From PALSA-1006 sp036171275 (GTDB lineage: Bacteria; Pseudomonadota; Gammaproteobacteria; Burkholderiales; Gallionellaceae), in NCBI GenBank assembly GCA_036171275.1, contig JAVHQT010000075.1, positions 1-34,132 of the forward strand: a stretch of DNA of 34,132 nucleotides. The letters are read 5' to 3'. Within the stretch, counting starts at the first letter, position 1. Each line of letters opens with the position of its first letter. Positions 24,401 through 33,518 of the stretch are shown one piece after another. The translations under genes were made by a program, and so were the position numbers. The notes below the pieces were generated by a model. It searched no databases, was not told the origin of the DNA, and was given only the letters and a program-made list of their open reading frames with translations.

Positions 24401-25281
24401 TTATCCAGCGCCGTGCCCCATAACACCGCTTTTTTGCCACCGGCGTTCATCGATACATTGCCACCAATACAGGACGCATCGGCGGAAGTTGGATCAACGG
24501 CAAACACCAAATCTTTAGCCTCCGCTGCTTCCATTACCCGTCGTGTCACCACCCCAGCACCGCAATGAATCGTCGCGTAAGGCTGACTTAGCCCCGGCAA
24601 AATGCGCTGTTCCACCGTCGAAATCGCATCCAATTTTTCAGTGTTAATGACCGCAGCCCGTTTATCCAAGGGCACAGCCCCACCGGTATACCCAGTGCCA
24701 CCACCGCGCGGAATCAGCGTCAAGCCAAGCTCAATACAGCCAGTCACCAAAGGCGCAACCTCTTGTTCTGTATCAGGATTTAACACCACAAACGGATATT
24801 CCACCCGCCAATCGGTCGCATCAGTTACATGGGAAACGCGCGCCAAACCATCAAATTGAATATTGTCGCGCCGGGTATAACGCGAGAGTTCGCGCATCAC
24901 GCGTAGCCGCAAAGCCAACGTCGCATCGAATTCAGCTGCAAAAGCGTCCACCGCCTGATTGGCGATGGTCAACAAACGTTTCACCGGCTGATTATCTTGC
25001 CGCCGCGCCTCAATCGCGTTCAAACGATGGCGCAAAGCGCCAATCAAAGCGCCGCGTCGTTTGGCATTACTGAGCAAGTCATCTTGCAAATACGGATTAC
25101 GGTTGATGACCCAAATATCGCCCAAAACCTCATACAGCATGCGGGCAGAGCGCCCTGTGCGCCGTTCACCTCGCAGCGTATTGATAATTTCCCAAGCTTC
25201 CGCACCCAATAGCCGAATGACGATTTCGCGGTCAGAAAACGAGGTGTAGTTGTAAGGAATTTCACGCAAACGTGCGTTCAT
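21493..25281 (-). CDS. FAD-linked oxidase with 4Fe-4S and CCG domains (DUF3683 type)
   Basis: This 1262-residue fusion is a probable 2-hydroxy-acid (lactate or glycolate-like) dehydrogenase feeding electrons to the respiratory chain. After an N-terminal DUF3683 region (1-150) comes the FAD-binding_4 domain (LTLIPRGGGTGYTGGAVPLD, about 180-390) and the FAD-oxidase C-terminal domain (MHAGDGNVHTNIPV, EHGIGITK). Two ferredoxin motifs follow (CLRCGKCKPVC about 792; CTVCHRCLNPCP about 855). Two CCG units end it (FPGCGSERLFG, CCGYPQ; YHEPCHTP, CCGESGTW, SCPACQQG). It joins in one chain what GlcD and GlcF/LutA-type proteins do separately. The substrate cannot be told. Probably peripheral to the inner membrane. 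Confidence 0.93.
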   Translation of the reverse strand: MNARLREIPYNYTSFSDREIVIRLLGAEAWEIINTLRGERRTGRSARMLYEVLGDIWVINRNPYLQDDLLSNAKRRGALIGALRHRLNAIEARRQDNQPVKRLLTIANQAVDAFAAEFDATLALRLRVMRELSRYTRRDNIQFDGLARVSHVTDATDWRVEYPFVVLNPDTEQEVAPLVTGCIELGLTLIPRGGGTGYTGGAVPLDKRAAVINTEKLDAISTVEQRILPGLSQPYATIHCGAGVVTRRVMEAAEAKDLVFAVDPTSADASCIGGNVSMNAGGKKAVLWGTALDNLASWRMVTPDGRWLEVERVDHNLGKIHDVPLAHFRLSRFELDGKTPFGAVEMLTIPGNQFRKTGLGKDVTDKFLSGLPGIQKEGCDGIITSARFILHREFKFTRTVCLEFFGQVREAVPAIVEIKQYVSSSPLAKLAGLEHLDERYLKAVGYATKAQRGSRPKMVLVADVVSDDENACAQTASEIVRLANLRQGEGFIAIAAEARKKFWLDRARTAAIAKHTNAFKINEDVVIPLPRMGDYCDGIERINIELSLHNKLKLLDALDDLFAGDLPLNYQDDEQLGSTELLGHRPQQARELLSGVRTRWTALKENLNEISPEVPELTVFQALQNHRIRASWKREIREPLRQLFSGNTYQSVLDECTARHQTVLKSRVFVALHMHAGDGNVHTNIPVNSDNYPMLQQAYDAVDRIMKLAKELGGVISGEHGIGITKFDYLEPNELSAFAAYKEKVDPKQHFNRGKLLAGSNLERAYTPSFSLMEMESLILEKSDLGKISDSIKDCLRCGKCKPVCTTHVPRANLLYSPRNKILATSLLIEAFLYEEQTRRGISIKHFDEFNDVADHCTVCHRCLNPCPVNIDFGEVTVAMHNFLRTQGKKKFSPLSAASMMFLNATNPTTIKLMRKVMIEWSYSAQRFGYQVAKKLGLFRKQTAHPPATVGAAPLKAQVIHFFNKPMPGNLPKKTARALLDIEDNTVIPIIRDPRKTTEDSEAVFYFPGCGSERLFGQVGLATQAMLYETGAITVLPPGYICCGYPQTATGNEDKGNQITTDNRVLFHRVANTLNYLDIKTVIVSCGTCMDQLLKYQFDKIFPGCRLLDIHEYLLEKGVKLDGVTGTRYLYHEPCHTPMKTYQSLQVVNQLMNQAVPLNDRCCGESGTWALTNPPIATQVRFRKEEEMRKGANALREDGFEGEVKILTSCPACQQGLSRYAEDSGTSTDYIVVEMAKHLLGENWLADFVGKANAGGIERVLL

Positions 25282-25655
25282 AAATTACTTTCAGTCAAAA
25301 GGGTGGGCATTTTATCATGGGGTGACGGAATTGACAGGCGCGGCAAAAAAAGATGTTTTTGGAGTTGCTGCGCCAAGGCTGGCTGCAATAAAAGCCAAGC
25401 TGTACTGATACGAATGCAAGTTAGCACGCACTGGCACTTCAACCTTTACAACGCGATAGGCTGCAAAAGAGTTGTCGTCTAGATTGATTCGTTCATCGAA
25501 TAAAACTCGCGTTTTCATGTTAAAAATAATGACAACACACTCGTTAGGTGTCAACAAATTTGCTTCGTTGAGGGCTTCGCTTTTTCATCATAGACGTGCA
25601 ATTTATGCTGATTCAGCTACAATGCGCGTCGTTTTATTAACCACTGGAAATTACC
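25282..25655. other. intergenic region with a truncated DUF6516-like gene
   Basis: Between divergent operons. It holds only the small remnant at 25315-25518 and a plausible -10 box for cytochrome b561 (TACAAT, 25618-25623, no good -35). Nothing else is supported. Confidence 0.5.
25315..25518 (-). pseudogene. truncated DUF6516-like small gene
   Basis: The 67-codon frame begins MKTRVLFDERINLDDNSFAA and continues VEVPVRANLHSYQYSLAFI, which resembles the first half of the DUF6516 family (opening M-K-x-x-x-L-x-x-D-x-R, then V-P-x-P...H-x-Y-x-Y-x-L-A), found in toxin-like two-gene loci. The expected second half (DNE...GDH-x-H) is missing and replaced by an unrelated 20-residue end, so the gene looks broken. 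On the minus strand TTGACA and CATTAT are 17 bases apart with the ATG eight bases after the -10 box, so any transcript would be nearly leaderless. Confidence 0.45.
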
Positions 25656-26180
25656 ATGCCGCAATACAGTAAACGCCTTGTCGCCATCCATTGGCTGACT
25701 TTATTCTTATTTATCGCCGCTTTTTATTTGGGGCACGAATTGGACGAAGCGCACGATGCAGCTGCCAAAATGGCGCTGTATCCTTTCCATTTTGTCATTG
25801 GCGATTTGTTGTTAATCGTCACTTTGCTGCGGACATATTTTATCCGCAAAGATGGCAAACCTGCGCCCTTAGCCGGCGGTAATCCGCTGGGCAATAAAAT
25901 CGCGATTGGCGTGCATCACCTGTTGTATGCGTTGCTAATTGCGCTTCCCGTCAGCGGTATCGCCTTAATTACCACCAGCGGTTTACTGGAAGCCGTGCAA
26001 GCGCGCGATCTGGTCAATCTTCCCGAAATGGGAAAATTTGCCCTGCATGAAGTGCACGAAGTGATTGCTAAACTATTACTACTAACCATTGTTATTCATG
26101 TACTTGCAGCGTTGCATCACCAATTCATTCTCAAAGACAACATTTTGCGGCGCATCATCTTCAAGCGTTTCCCCGACTAA
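25656..26180 (+). CDS. cytochrome b561
   Basis: A 174-residue membrane protein with four helices and the b561 haem-ligand pattern: His in AIHWLT (about 12), PFHFVIGD, HHLLYALLIALPVSG and HEVHEVIAKLLLLTIVIHVLAALHHQFI. These proteins pass electrons from quinol to periplasmic acceptors or superoxide in the inner membrane. Length is normal for the bacterial family. The helicase gene follows after 6 bp, so they may share a transcript although their roles differ. Confidence 0.92.
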   Translation: MPQYSKRLVAIHWLTLFLFIAAFYLGHELDEAHDAAAKMALYPFHFVIGDLLLIVTLLRTYFIRKDGKPAPLAGGNPLGNKIAIGVHHLLYALLIALPVSGIALITTSGLLEAVQARDLVNLPEMGKFALHEVHEVIAKLLLLTIVIHVLAALHHQFILKDNILRRIIFKRFPD

Positions 26181-26186
26181 ATTCTT

Positions 26187-28130
26187 TTGCTCACTGCTGA
26201 CCAAATCACGCAACTATTCGCGCCGAACGGTGCGTTGTCGGCGCATATCGACCACTTCCGCGCTCGTCCGCAACAAGTGGAATTGGCGCAAGCGATTGCC
26301 GAAGCAATTAACAGCAACGGACAACTAATCGCCGAAGCGGGAACGGGCACAGGCAAAACCTTTGCCTATCTCGCACCCGCGTTGCTGGCGGGTGGCAAAG
26401 TCGTTATTTCCACTGGCACTAAAAACCTCCAAGACCAGCTTTTTCAGCGCGATTTGCCTACCGTGCGTGCCGCGCTGAAAGTGCCCGTCACCATTGCGCT
26501 GCTTAAAGGGCGCTCCAATTATGTCTGTCATTACCATTTAGAACAGGCGCAATCCGATGGGCGTTTTGCGAGCCGCGAGGATATTCGTCATCTGGGCAAA
26601 ATCGTTAAATACGCCAAAATGACGCAAACGGGGGACAAAAGCGGCTTGGCCGATGTGCCGGAAAATGCCCCAATCTGGATGCACGTCACCTCCACCCGCG
26701 ATAACTGTTTAGGGCAAGAATGCCCGCAGCACGATGAATGTTTTGTGTTAAAAGCCCGCAAAGAGGCGATGGATGCCGACATTATTGTGGTCAATCATCA
26801 CTTATTTTTTGCCGATGTCATGTTGCGTGACGAAGGCGTGGCAGAACTGCTGCCGGCGTGTAACACGGTCATTTTTGATGAGGCACACCAACTACCAGAA
26901 ACCGCCAGCCTGTTTTTTGGCGAAAGTATTTCCACCTCGCAATTGCTTGATTTAGCGCAAGAAAGTCAATTAGAGGGCTTAATCGGCGCGAAAGATTTTG
27001 CGCCCTTGCCGGTGGCGTGCGACGCACTGGAAAAAGCCGCCCGCGATTTACGGCTGGTATTCAAGAAAACCGAGGGGCGCTTACCGGCACACGCGGCAGC
27101 CGAACTGAACGGATGGACAGAATCGCTAGGCAAACTAAAAGAAAAACTCAATGAAATCAATATGTTACTTGAGTCTCAAGCAGAGCGCAGCGAAGGATTA
27201 AAAAACTGCTCGCAGCGGGCACAAACCTTAGCGCTGCAATTAAAGCAATGGCAAGCTGAAACGCCTGCGCCCAATTCAGTGCGTTGGCTAGAAATTTTCC
27301 ATCACTCCGTGCAATTAAATACGACGCCGTTGTCGATTGCCGAGATTTTTGCCAAGCAAATTAGCGACCGCCCGCGCGCTTGGATTTTCACCTCAGCAAC
27401 ACTGGCGGTGAAGCAAAATTTTACGCATTATCAAGCGGAAATGGGCTTGCTTTCGGCGCGCACGGCCAGTTGGGAAAGTCCGTTTAATTATCCTGAACAA
27501 GCGTTGTTATATGTGCCATCCGAGATGCCAGAGCCAAACAGTCCGGGCTATACCGAAGCGGTGGTGGCCGCGGCCTTGCCTTTAATTGAAGCCAGCCGAG
27601 GACGCGCTTTTTTACTGTTCACCAGCTTGCGCGCCATGCAACGGGCGCAAGAAATTTTACAAGCTGAGTTTGAGCGCAAACACTTAACTTACCCGTTATT
27701 GATGCAAGGTGACGCGTCGCGCAATGAATTATTGACGCGGTTCCGCGACTACGGCAATGCAGTGTTGCTCGGCAGCCAGTCATTTTGGGAAGGCGTGGAC
27801 GTGCGCGGCGAAGCATTGTCGCTGGTCGTCATCGACAAATTACCGTTCGCACCGCCGGATGATCCGGTGCTCGCCGCCCGCATTGCGCAAATTACCCAGC
27901 AAGGGCGCAATGCCTTTATGGAATATCAGTTGCCGCGCACCGTCATCAATCTAAAACAAGGGGCGGGACGGCTGATTCGCGATGAAAATGATCGAGGCGT
28001 GCTGATGATTTGCGACCCACGGCTGATTTCCAAACACTACGGCAAACGCATCTGGCAAAGCCTGCCGCCCTTTAAACGTACACGCGTTGCAGCCGAAGCC
28101 TTGGCTTTTTTTAACACCACAAAAATATAA
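26187..28130 (+). CDS. yoaA: ATP-dependent DNA helicase, YoaA/DinG (XPD-like) family
   Basis: A 647-residue SF2 helicase with an iron-sulfur cluster that unwinds 5'-3' and takes part in DNA damage tolerance. Visible: Walker A (AEAGTGTGKTFAYLAPA, about 50), Fe-S cysteines (CHYHLEQ, CLGQECPQHDEC), VVNHHLFFAD, DEAH (VIFDEAHQLPE), FTSATL, SQSFWEGVDVRGE, and motif VI QGAGRLIRDENDRG. Length and N-terminus fit E. coli YoaA better than the longer DinG. The start is TTG at 26187, six bases after the cytochrome b561 stop, with no ATG nearby. Confidence 0.92.
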   Translation: MLTADQITQLFAPNGALSAHIDHFRARPQQVELAQAIAEAINSNGQLIAEAGTGTGKTFAYLAPALLAGGKVVISTGTKNLQDQLFQRDLPTVRAALKVPVTIALLKGRSNYVCHYHLEQAQSDGRFASREDIRHLGKIVKYAKMTQTGDKSGLADVPENAPIWMHVTSTRDNCLGQECPQHDECFVLKARKEAMDADIIVVNHHLFFADVMLRDEGVAELLPACNTVIFDEAHQLPETASLFFGESISTSQLLDLAQESQLEGLIGAKDFAPLPVACDALEKAARDLRLVFKKTEGRLPAHAAAELNGWTESLGKLKEKLNEINMLLESQAERSEGLKNCSQRAQTLALQLKQWQAETPAPNSVRWLEIFHHSVQLNTTPLSIAEIFAKQISDRPRAWIFTSATLAVKQNFTHYQAEMGLLSARTASWESPFNYPEQALLYVPSEMPEPNSPGYTEAVVAAALPLIEASRGRAFLLFTSLRAMQRAQEILQAEFERKHLTYPLLMQGDASRNELLTRFRDYGNAVLLGSQSFWEGVDVRGEALSLVVIDKLPFAPPDDPVLAARIAQITQQGRNAFMEYQLPRTVINLKQGAGRLIRDENDRGVLMICDPRLISKHYGKRIWQSLPPFKRTRVAAEALAFFNTTKI

Positions 28131-28417
28131 CCCGAGCTGTTTTATCCTCACTCTCTACCGGCAAGTGTTTTTTGTAATTTTTTATCTTTTGGAATCAACC
28201 AAGTTATTTTTTTAGATTACAATTCACGCCCAACTAATGATTTCAATTTCACCTCTAAACATTCAATTCCGTCATCCCGGCGCAGATCGGCAGTAGCGGT
28301 TAAATTAAAAAATGCGTTTAAGTCAGTGCTAGTACTGCCGCCTCTTTTTTGATGAACATGCGCCTACACCGGTGTAACGAATGGATAGAGATGCGCTCAC
28401 TTTAAAAGGATTTAGCC
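28131..28417. other. intergenic region with 12-bp palindrome
   Basis: No gene. It contains the perfect palindrome TACACCGGTGTA (28365-28376) 41 bp before the start of the signalling operon, and a shorter symmetrical CAGTGCTAGTACTG at 28324-28337. No strong promoter hexamers are seen. Confidence 0.5.
28365..28376. promoter_or_regulatory. palindromic candidate operator
   Basis: TACACCGGTGTA is a perfect 12-bp palindrome between the helicase gene and the signalling operon, close to where an operon promoter should be. The regulator is unknown. Confidence 0.35.
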
Positions 28418-29236
28418 ATGTCTATATTGATGCGTTCACGCTGTTTTTTGTTGGCTTGCTTATTGTGTGCCATCAATGTTGCTCAGGCACAAGAAGTTTT
28501 TCGTTTGGGCATTGCTCCACATACCAGTGCGCGCATCATTTTAGAAATGTATCAACCCTTACGTCAGCATTTAGAAAAGACCTTGGGAATGCCAGTGGAA
28601 GTAGTCACTGCACCTGACTTTACCGAGTTTGCACGGCGGATGTTGCATCAAGATTATGATCTAGCCGTGACAACCGGCCATCAAGCCCGCTTAGCTCAAA
28701 CCGATGCCAATTACCTGCCTTTATTGACCTACCGCGCTGAGTTTAAAGCGGTTGCCGTGGTCGCTAATAATGGTCCGATTAAAATGGTTAGCGATTTAAA
28801 AGATCAGCCGGTATTAGGGTTGTCGCCCACTTCTTTGGTGACATTGTGGGGGCAGCATTGGCTGAAAAAAAATGGCTTAACGCAAACGCTGCGCTATGTC
28901 AGCGCATCGGATAGCGTTGCGCATTTAGTGATTGGCGGACAAGCCGTTGCCGGTTTTACCTCAATGGCGAATTACCAAAGTTTGCCCCCCGAAGTGCAAT
29001 CGAAACTGCGTTTATTGGTGGTCAGTGACGCGATGGCGGGACGCGTTTATGTATTAAATCATCGTCAGCAAGTCCGTAAAGCCTTGATCGATTCTGCCTT
29101 GGAAAGCTTTGCGCAAACAGCCGAAGGGCAAGCGTATTTTGCAAAGTTTAAATTACAAGGCTTTCGCCCCTTGCAGAACAAAGAGCTGGATTTAATGGAT
29201 CCTTATGCGGCTGAAGTCAGACAGAGTTTAAAATGA
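28418..29236 (+). CDS. PhnD-like periplasmic substrate-binding protein
   Basis: The 272-residue protein has a signal peptide (residues 1-25, cut near AQA-QE) and the PhnD fold of phosphate/phosphite/phosphonate ABC binding proteins: FRLGIAPHTSARIILEMYQPLRQHLEK, VEVVTAPDFTEFARRML, YDLAVTTGHQARLAQ, LGLSPTSLVTLWGQHWL. There are no ABC permease genes nearby. Instead its stop overlaps the start of a hybrid histidine kinase (ATGA), so it is probably a ligand sensor for that kinase. AAGGA lies seven bases before the ATG. The ligand is unknown. Confidence 0.88.
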   Translation: MSILMRSRCFLLACLLCAINVAQAQEVFRLGIAPHTSARIILEMYQPLRQHLEKTLGMPVEVVTAPDFTEFARRMLHQDYDLAVTTGHQARLAQTDANYLPLLTYRAEFKAVAVVANNGPIKMVSDLKDQPVLGLSPTSLVTLWGQHWLKKNGLTQTLRYVSASDSVAHLVIGGQAVAGFTSMANYQSLPPEVQSKLRLLVVSDAMAGRVYVLNHRQQVRKALIDSALESFAQTAEGQAYFAKFKLQGFRPLQNKELDLMDPYAAEVRQSLK

Positions 29237-31386
29237 AACTGCCTTTGCAATCAGTTAGAGGGCGTTTACTGTTTGTCGCGTTAGTTGTCGAAGCTTTAAT
29301 GTTAACCGTGTTGGTCACCAACAGCATGCGGTTAATCCATCGCTATATGTCACAGCAACTTGAGCAACATGTCAGTCAAATCACCCCAATTCTCACGGCC
29401 GCACTGATTGCGCCGCTAGCGCAAAGCGACTATGCAACCGTCGAATCCATTTTAAAAGAAAGTCAACATAGTCAAGGCATTCGCTATTTAGTCGTGACCG
29501 ATCAGTCTGGCACGCGCCTTGCCAGTGTTGGCTGGCCCAGCGACCTGCCTTTGCCGGTTTCTGACATGAGCATTCCTGCCATCGAGCATTCAAAAGATCT
29601 GCGTTATGACGTGCTCAGACCAATTGCTGTGTATGGTCAAAAACTCGGCACATTGCATTTTGGTCTAGATTTAAGCCCCATTTTTGCAGCACAACATGCC
29701 TTACTCACGCAGGGCGCGTTCATCGCTTTTGGCGAGTTGTTATTATCTTTCTTAATTTTAACCATGCTGGTGTGGTGGATGACGCGGCAGTTGGTGGAGT
29801 TAACCCGCGCCAGCCATGAAGTTGCCGATGGTAATTTTTCACCCGCGCCGGTCAATGAAGGGCAAGACGAACTCGGTCAACTCGGCGTGGCGTTTAATGC
29901 GATGTCGCGTAAAGTGAATGAGCGCATGGTTGAACTGATTGCGGCCAAAGAAATTGCCGATCAGGCAAATTTGGCCAAAAGTCGCTTTTTGGCCACCATG
30001 TCGCACGAAATTCGCACCCCGATGAATGGCATTTTAGGCATGGCACAATTACTCTTGTCGCCGAATTTAACCGACACTGAACGGCAAGATTACGCCAGAA
30101 CAGTGCTGACTTCAGGACAGTCACTACTGGGCTTGCTGAACGATATTTTGGACTTGTCCAAAATCGAAGCCAACAAAATGCAGCTGGAGCAAACTGCTTT
30201 TTCTGTCGAACAACTTTTGCATGAATCCCATTTATTATTTGAAGGCGCGGCACGCGAAAAATCACTGCTGATTCGCGACCAATGGCACGGCGTCATCGGG
30301 CAATGCTATCAATCTGACTCACATCGAATTCGGCAGATTTTAACCAATTTGGTGGGTAACGCCCTCAAATTTACCAGCGAAGGAACGATCGATATTGAAG
30401 GACGCGAGCTGAAACGGGACGGTGACGCTGCCCTGCTAGAGTTTTCGGTCAAAGACACGGGTATGGGCATTGCGCCAGCGCAATTAGCGCTTATTTTTAA
30501 ACCGTTTGTACAAGCGGACAGCTCAACCACTCGGCAATTTGGCGGTACCGGTTTAGGCTTGTCGATTGTTAGCCGCCTAGCGCAGATGATGGGCGGCGAA
30601 GTCGGTGTAGAAAGTGAGCCGCAACAAGGCGCGCGGTTTTGGGTACGGCTACGCGCAACCGTGTTAGACGCACAAGAAAACCGCGCAGTAACGCGCGAAG
30701 TGACATCCTCCCCTGCCCTCATTGCTCCAACTGATTTGCTCGGACACGTGTTGGTGGCGGAAGATAATTTGGTCAATCAAAAAGTCGTGCAGGCAATGTT
30801 GCTCAAAATGGGCATGAAAGTGACGCAGGCGAACAATGGTCAACAAGCCTTTGAAACCTTGGCTGCTGGGCTGCGTCCGACCTTGATTTTGATGGATTTG
30901 CATATGCCCATTCTGGACGGTCATCTCGCGACTCAGCAAATTCGACGGTGGGAAATTGCCACAAACTTGCCACGCACGCCGGTTATCGCGCTGACCGCCG
31001 ACGCGTTTGAGGAAGTTAGGCAACGGTGTTTGGATGATGGCATGGATGATTTTTTAACCAAGCCGATTACGCAGCAGGCGTTGCGGCAAATGTTAGGACG
31101 TTGGCTTCCGCCAAACCAAATGAGCGACACAGCGTCACTGCCAGTCGCTCCGCTAAACACAGTGGACGCAAGCCGGATTCGCACGGTTTTAACTGATTTG
31201 ATTGCCTTGCTCGAGCAGCATAAGTTTGATGCTCTAGAAAAATTTAACGAGCTTAAAAGCTTGACCGCGGGGACAAAACTCTCGTCGGATATTAAAAAAA
31301 TATCTAATGTAATCAATGAGTTAAGATTTAAAGAAGCGCTGAAATTACTGCATCCAATAGCGCAGCACCTTCAATCAGGAGATTGA
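29233..31386 (+). CDS. hybrid sensor histidine kinase
   Basis: A 717-residue membrane kinase. TM1 is about residues 12-31, the periplasmic sensor about 32-150 and TM2 about 158-180. HAMP follows (about 180-232), then HisKA with phospho-acceptor His258 (FLATMSHEIRTPMNG). The ATPase domain has an N box (LTNLVGNALKFT), DTGMGI and GGTGLGL. A receiver domain holds Asp555 (LILMDLHMP). The last ~80 residues are helical and lack an Hpt His motif. The kinase probably answers the upstream binding protein and signals to the downstream GGDEF/EAL protein. Its start overlaps the phnD-like stop. Confidence 0.94.
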   Translation: MKLPLQSVRGRLLFVALVVEALMLTVLVTNSMRLIHRYMSQQLEQHVSQITPILTAALIAPLAQSDYATVESILKESQHSQGIRYLVVTDQSGTRLASVGWPSDLPLPVSDMSIPAIEHSKDLRYDVLRPIAVYGQKLGTLHFGLDLSPIFAAQHALLTQGAFIAFGELLLSFLILTMLVWWMTRQLVELTRASHEVADGNFSPAPVNEGQDELGQLGVAFNAMSRKVNERMVELIAAKEIADQANLAKSRFLATMSHEIRTPMNGILGMAQLLLSPNLTDTERQDYARTVLTSGQSLLGLLNDILDLSKIEANKMQLEQTAFSVEQLLHESHLLFEGAAREKSLLIRDQWHGVIGQCYQSDSHRIRQILTNLVGNALKFTSEGTIDIEGRELKRDGDAALLEFSVKDTGMGIAPAQLALIFKPFVQADSSTTRQFGGTGLGLSIVSRLAQMMGGEVGVESEPQQGARFWVRLRATVLDAQENRAVTREVTSSPALIAPTDLLGHVLVAEDNLVNQKVVQAMLLKMGMKVTQANNGQQAFETLAAGLRPTLILMDLHMPILDGHLATQQIRRWEIATNLPRTPVIALTADAFEEVRQRCLDDGMDDFLTKPITQQALRQMLGRWLPPNQMSDTASLPVAPLNTVDASRIRTVLTDLIALLEQHKFDALEKFNELKSLTAGTKLSSDIKKISNVINELRFKEALKLLHPIAQHLQSGD

Positions 31387-31388
31387 CC

Positions 31389-33518
31389 ATGCCGCATTCC
31401 AAACCACGCATTTTAGCGATTGATGACACACCGGTGAATTTACTCACCTTGGGCGCAGCGCTCAAAAAAGACTTCGATCTTCAATTAGCAACTTCAGGGA
31501 TGATGGGGTTGGAACTAGCGCTTAAAGAGCCGCCGGATTTAGTTTTGCTGGATATTATGATGCCGGACATGGACGGTTTTGAAACCTGTCAACGCTTCAA
31601 AGCCGATCCTATCCTTAAAGCGATTCCGATTGTTTTTATTACCGCAGATAACGCACTCAATTCTGAAGTGAAGGGGCTTGCACTCGGTGCGATGGATTAC
31701 ATCACCAAGCCGATTCAAGTGGAAACGGCACGGCAGCGGATTCGAAATTTGTTGGAACGTGAACAATATCGCAAAACTTTGGAACTGAAATTAGCCGAAC
31801 TTCAGTTGGTACAAAATCGTTTGCAACTGGCGGCGAGCGTGTTTGCCAGTGCTCGTGAAGCCATTATGATTACCAGTTTAGACGGCGATATTATCGAAGT
31901 GAATGGCGCGTTTGAACGCATGACTGGCTACAGTCGCAGTGAAGTGTTGGGTAAAAACCCGCGAATTTTAAATTCTGGTCGGCAGAGCGAGGTTTTTTAC
32001 GAGGCGTTTTGGCTAGAATTAAGAAGCAAAGGTCATTGGTATGGCGAGCTATGGAATCAACGGAAAAATGGCGAGTTTTATGTTGAAATGCTTAATATCT
32101 CGACGGTTTTCGATGAGCATGGGCAACCGCAAAATTATGTCTCGTTAGCGTCAGACATCACTGCGTTTAAAGAACACGAAGCGGAGCTTGATCGCGTCGC
32201 GCATTACGATGCTTTAACCGGTTTACCGAATCGCGTTTTGCTGGCAGAACGTTTGCGTTTAAGCATGTCGCAAGCCCAGCGCCACTGCAAAAAGCTGGCG
32301 GTTCTGTTCTTGGATTTAGATGGATTCAAAGCGGTTAATGATCAGTTTGGACATCAAGTCGGTGATCAATTTCTGATGACCACCTCAAATCGGATGAAGC
32401 AAATCTTACGTGAAGGCGATACCTTGGCACGTCTCGGTGGCGATGAGTTCATTGCCGTGTTAACCGATTTAGAGAATAGCAGCGCTTGCATTCCGATGTT
32501 GCGCCGCCTGCTCGATGCCGCTGCACAACCGATGGAAATTAACGAGACAACCTTGCAAGTGTCGGCCAGTTTGGGTGTAACGTTTTATCCTCAAACCCAA
32601 GAAATTGATGCGGATCAGCTCATTCGGCAAGCAGACCAATCGATGTATCAGGCCAAATTGGCCGGCAAAAATCGCTATCATCTTTTCGATGCCGCGCAAG
32701 ACAGCACGTTACGCAACCACAATGAAAGCTTGGAGCGTATTCGGCAAGGCTTAAATTCCAACGAATTTGTACTGTTTTATCAGCCGCAAGTGAATTTACG
32801 GACCGGTGAGTTAATTGGCGCAGAAGCGCTGATTCGCTGGCAACATCCGGTGCATGGCCTGCAAGCGCCTTCCTTATTTTTGCCGGTTATTGAAGACAAT
32901 CAGTTGGCGATTGATCTGGGTGAGTGGGTGATTGACCGCGCTTTATCGCAAATGGATCAGTGGCAAACACAAGGTTTTACCCTGCCGGTTAGCGTCAATG
33001 TTGGCGCGCGTCAATTGCAACAAATCACTTTTGTCGAATCGTTACGGACTATTTTAGCGAAACATCCCAAGGTCATGCCAAGCATGCTAAAGCTAGAAGT
33101 GCTGGAAACCAGTGCCCTAGAAAACATCACCGGCGTTAATCAAACGATTGAGCAATGTCGAAAAATGGGCGTGGCCTTTGCGCTGGATGATTTTGGCACC
33201 GGCTATTCGTCCTTAACTTATCTAAAACGCTTACCTGTTGCGCAACTGAAAATTGATCAAAGTTTTGTACGCGATATGCTGGTGGATGCGGATGATCTAG
33301 CCATTTTGCAAGGCGTGATTGGCTTGGCCAAAGCATTTCATCGGCAAGTCATCGCCGAAGGAGTGGAGACCAACAAGCACAGTGCGCGGCTGCTGGAACT
33401 GGGCTGCGAACTGGCGCAAGGTTTTGGCATTGCCAGACCGATGCCGCCGGAAGCGATGCCGGCTTGGGCTGCAGCGTGGAAGCCAGAACTGGCTTGGTCA
33501 GCTCGGATTGAGATTTAG
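31389..33518 (+). CDS. response regulator with PAS, GGDEF and EAL domains
   Basis: A 709-residue c-di-GMP regulator. The receiver has Asp55 (LVLLDIMMPDMDG). PAS lies about 143-265. The GGDEF domain has an intact GGDEF at 350-354 and an RxxD inhibitory site (REGD) five residues before it. The EAL domain has EAL at 479-481, DDFGTGYSS, KIDQSFV and AEGVET, so both synthesis and hydrolysis motifs look intact. AGGAG lies seven bases before the ATG at 31389, which I prefer to the TTG at 31383. It is the third gene of the operon, 2 bp after the kinase, and its receiver is the likely phosphate acceptor. Confidence 0.95.
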   Translation: MPHSKPRILAIDDTPVNLLTLGAALKKDFDLQLATSGMMGLELALKEPPDLVLLDIMMPDMDGFETCQRFKADPILKAIPIVFITADNALNSEVKGLALGAMDYITKPIQVETARQRIRNLLEREQYRKTLELKLAELQLVQNRLQLAASVFASAREAIMITSLDGDIIEVNGAFERMTGYSRSEVLGKNPRILNSGRQSEVFYEAFWLELRSKGHWYGELWNQRKNGEFYVEMLNISTVFDEHGQPQNYVSLASDITAFKEHEAELDRVAHYDALTGLPNRVLLAERLRLSMSQAQRHCKKLAVLFLDLDGFKAVNDQFGHQVGDQFLMTTSNRMKQILREGDTLARLGGDEFIAVLTDLENSSACIPMLRRLLDAAAQPMEINETTLQVSASLGVTFYPQTQEIDADQLIRQADQSMYQAKLAGKNRYHLFDAAQDSTLRNHNESLERIRQGLNSNEFVLFYQPQVNLRTGELIGAEALIRWQHPVHGLQAPSLFLPVIEDNQLAIDLGEWVIDRALSQMDQWQTQGFTLPVSVNVGARQLQQITFVESLRTILAKHPKVMPSMLKLEVLETSALENITGVNQTIEQCRKMGVAFALDDFGTGYSSLTYLKRLPVAQLKIDQSFVRDMLVDADDLAILQGVIGLAKAFHRQVIAEGVETNKHSARLLELGCELAQGFGIARPMPPEAMPAWAAAWKPELAWSARIEI

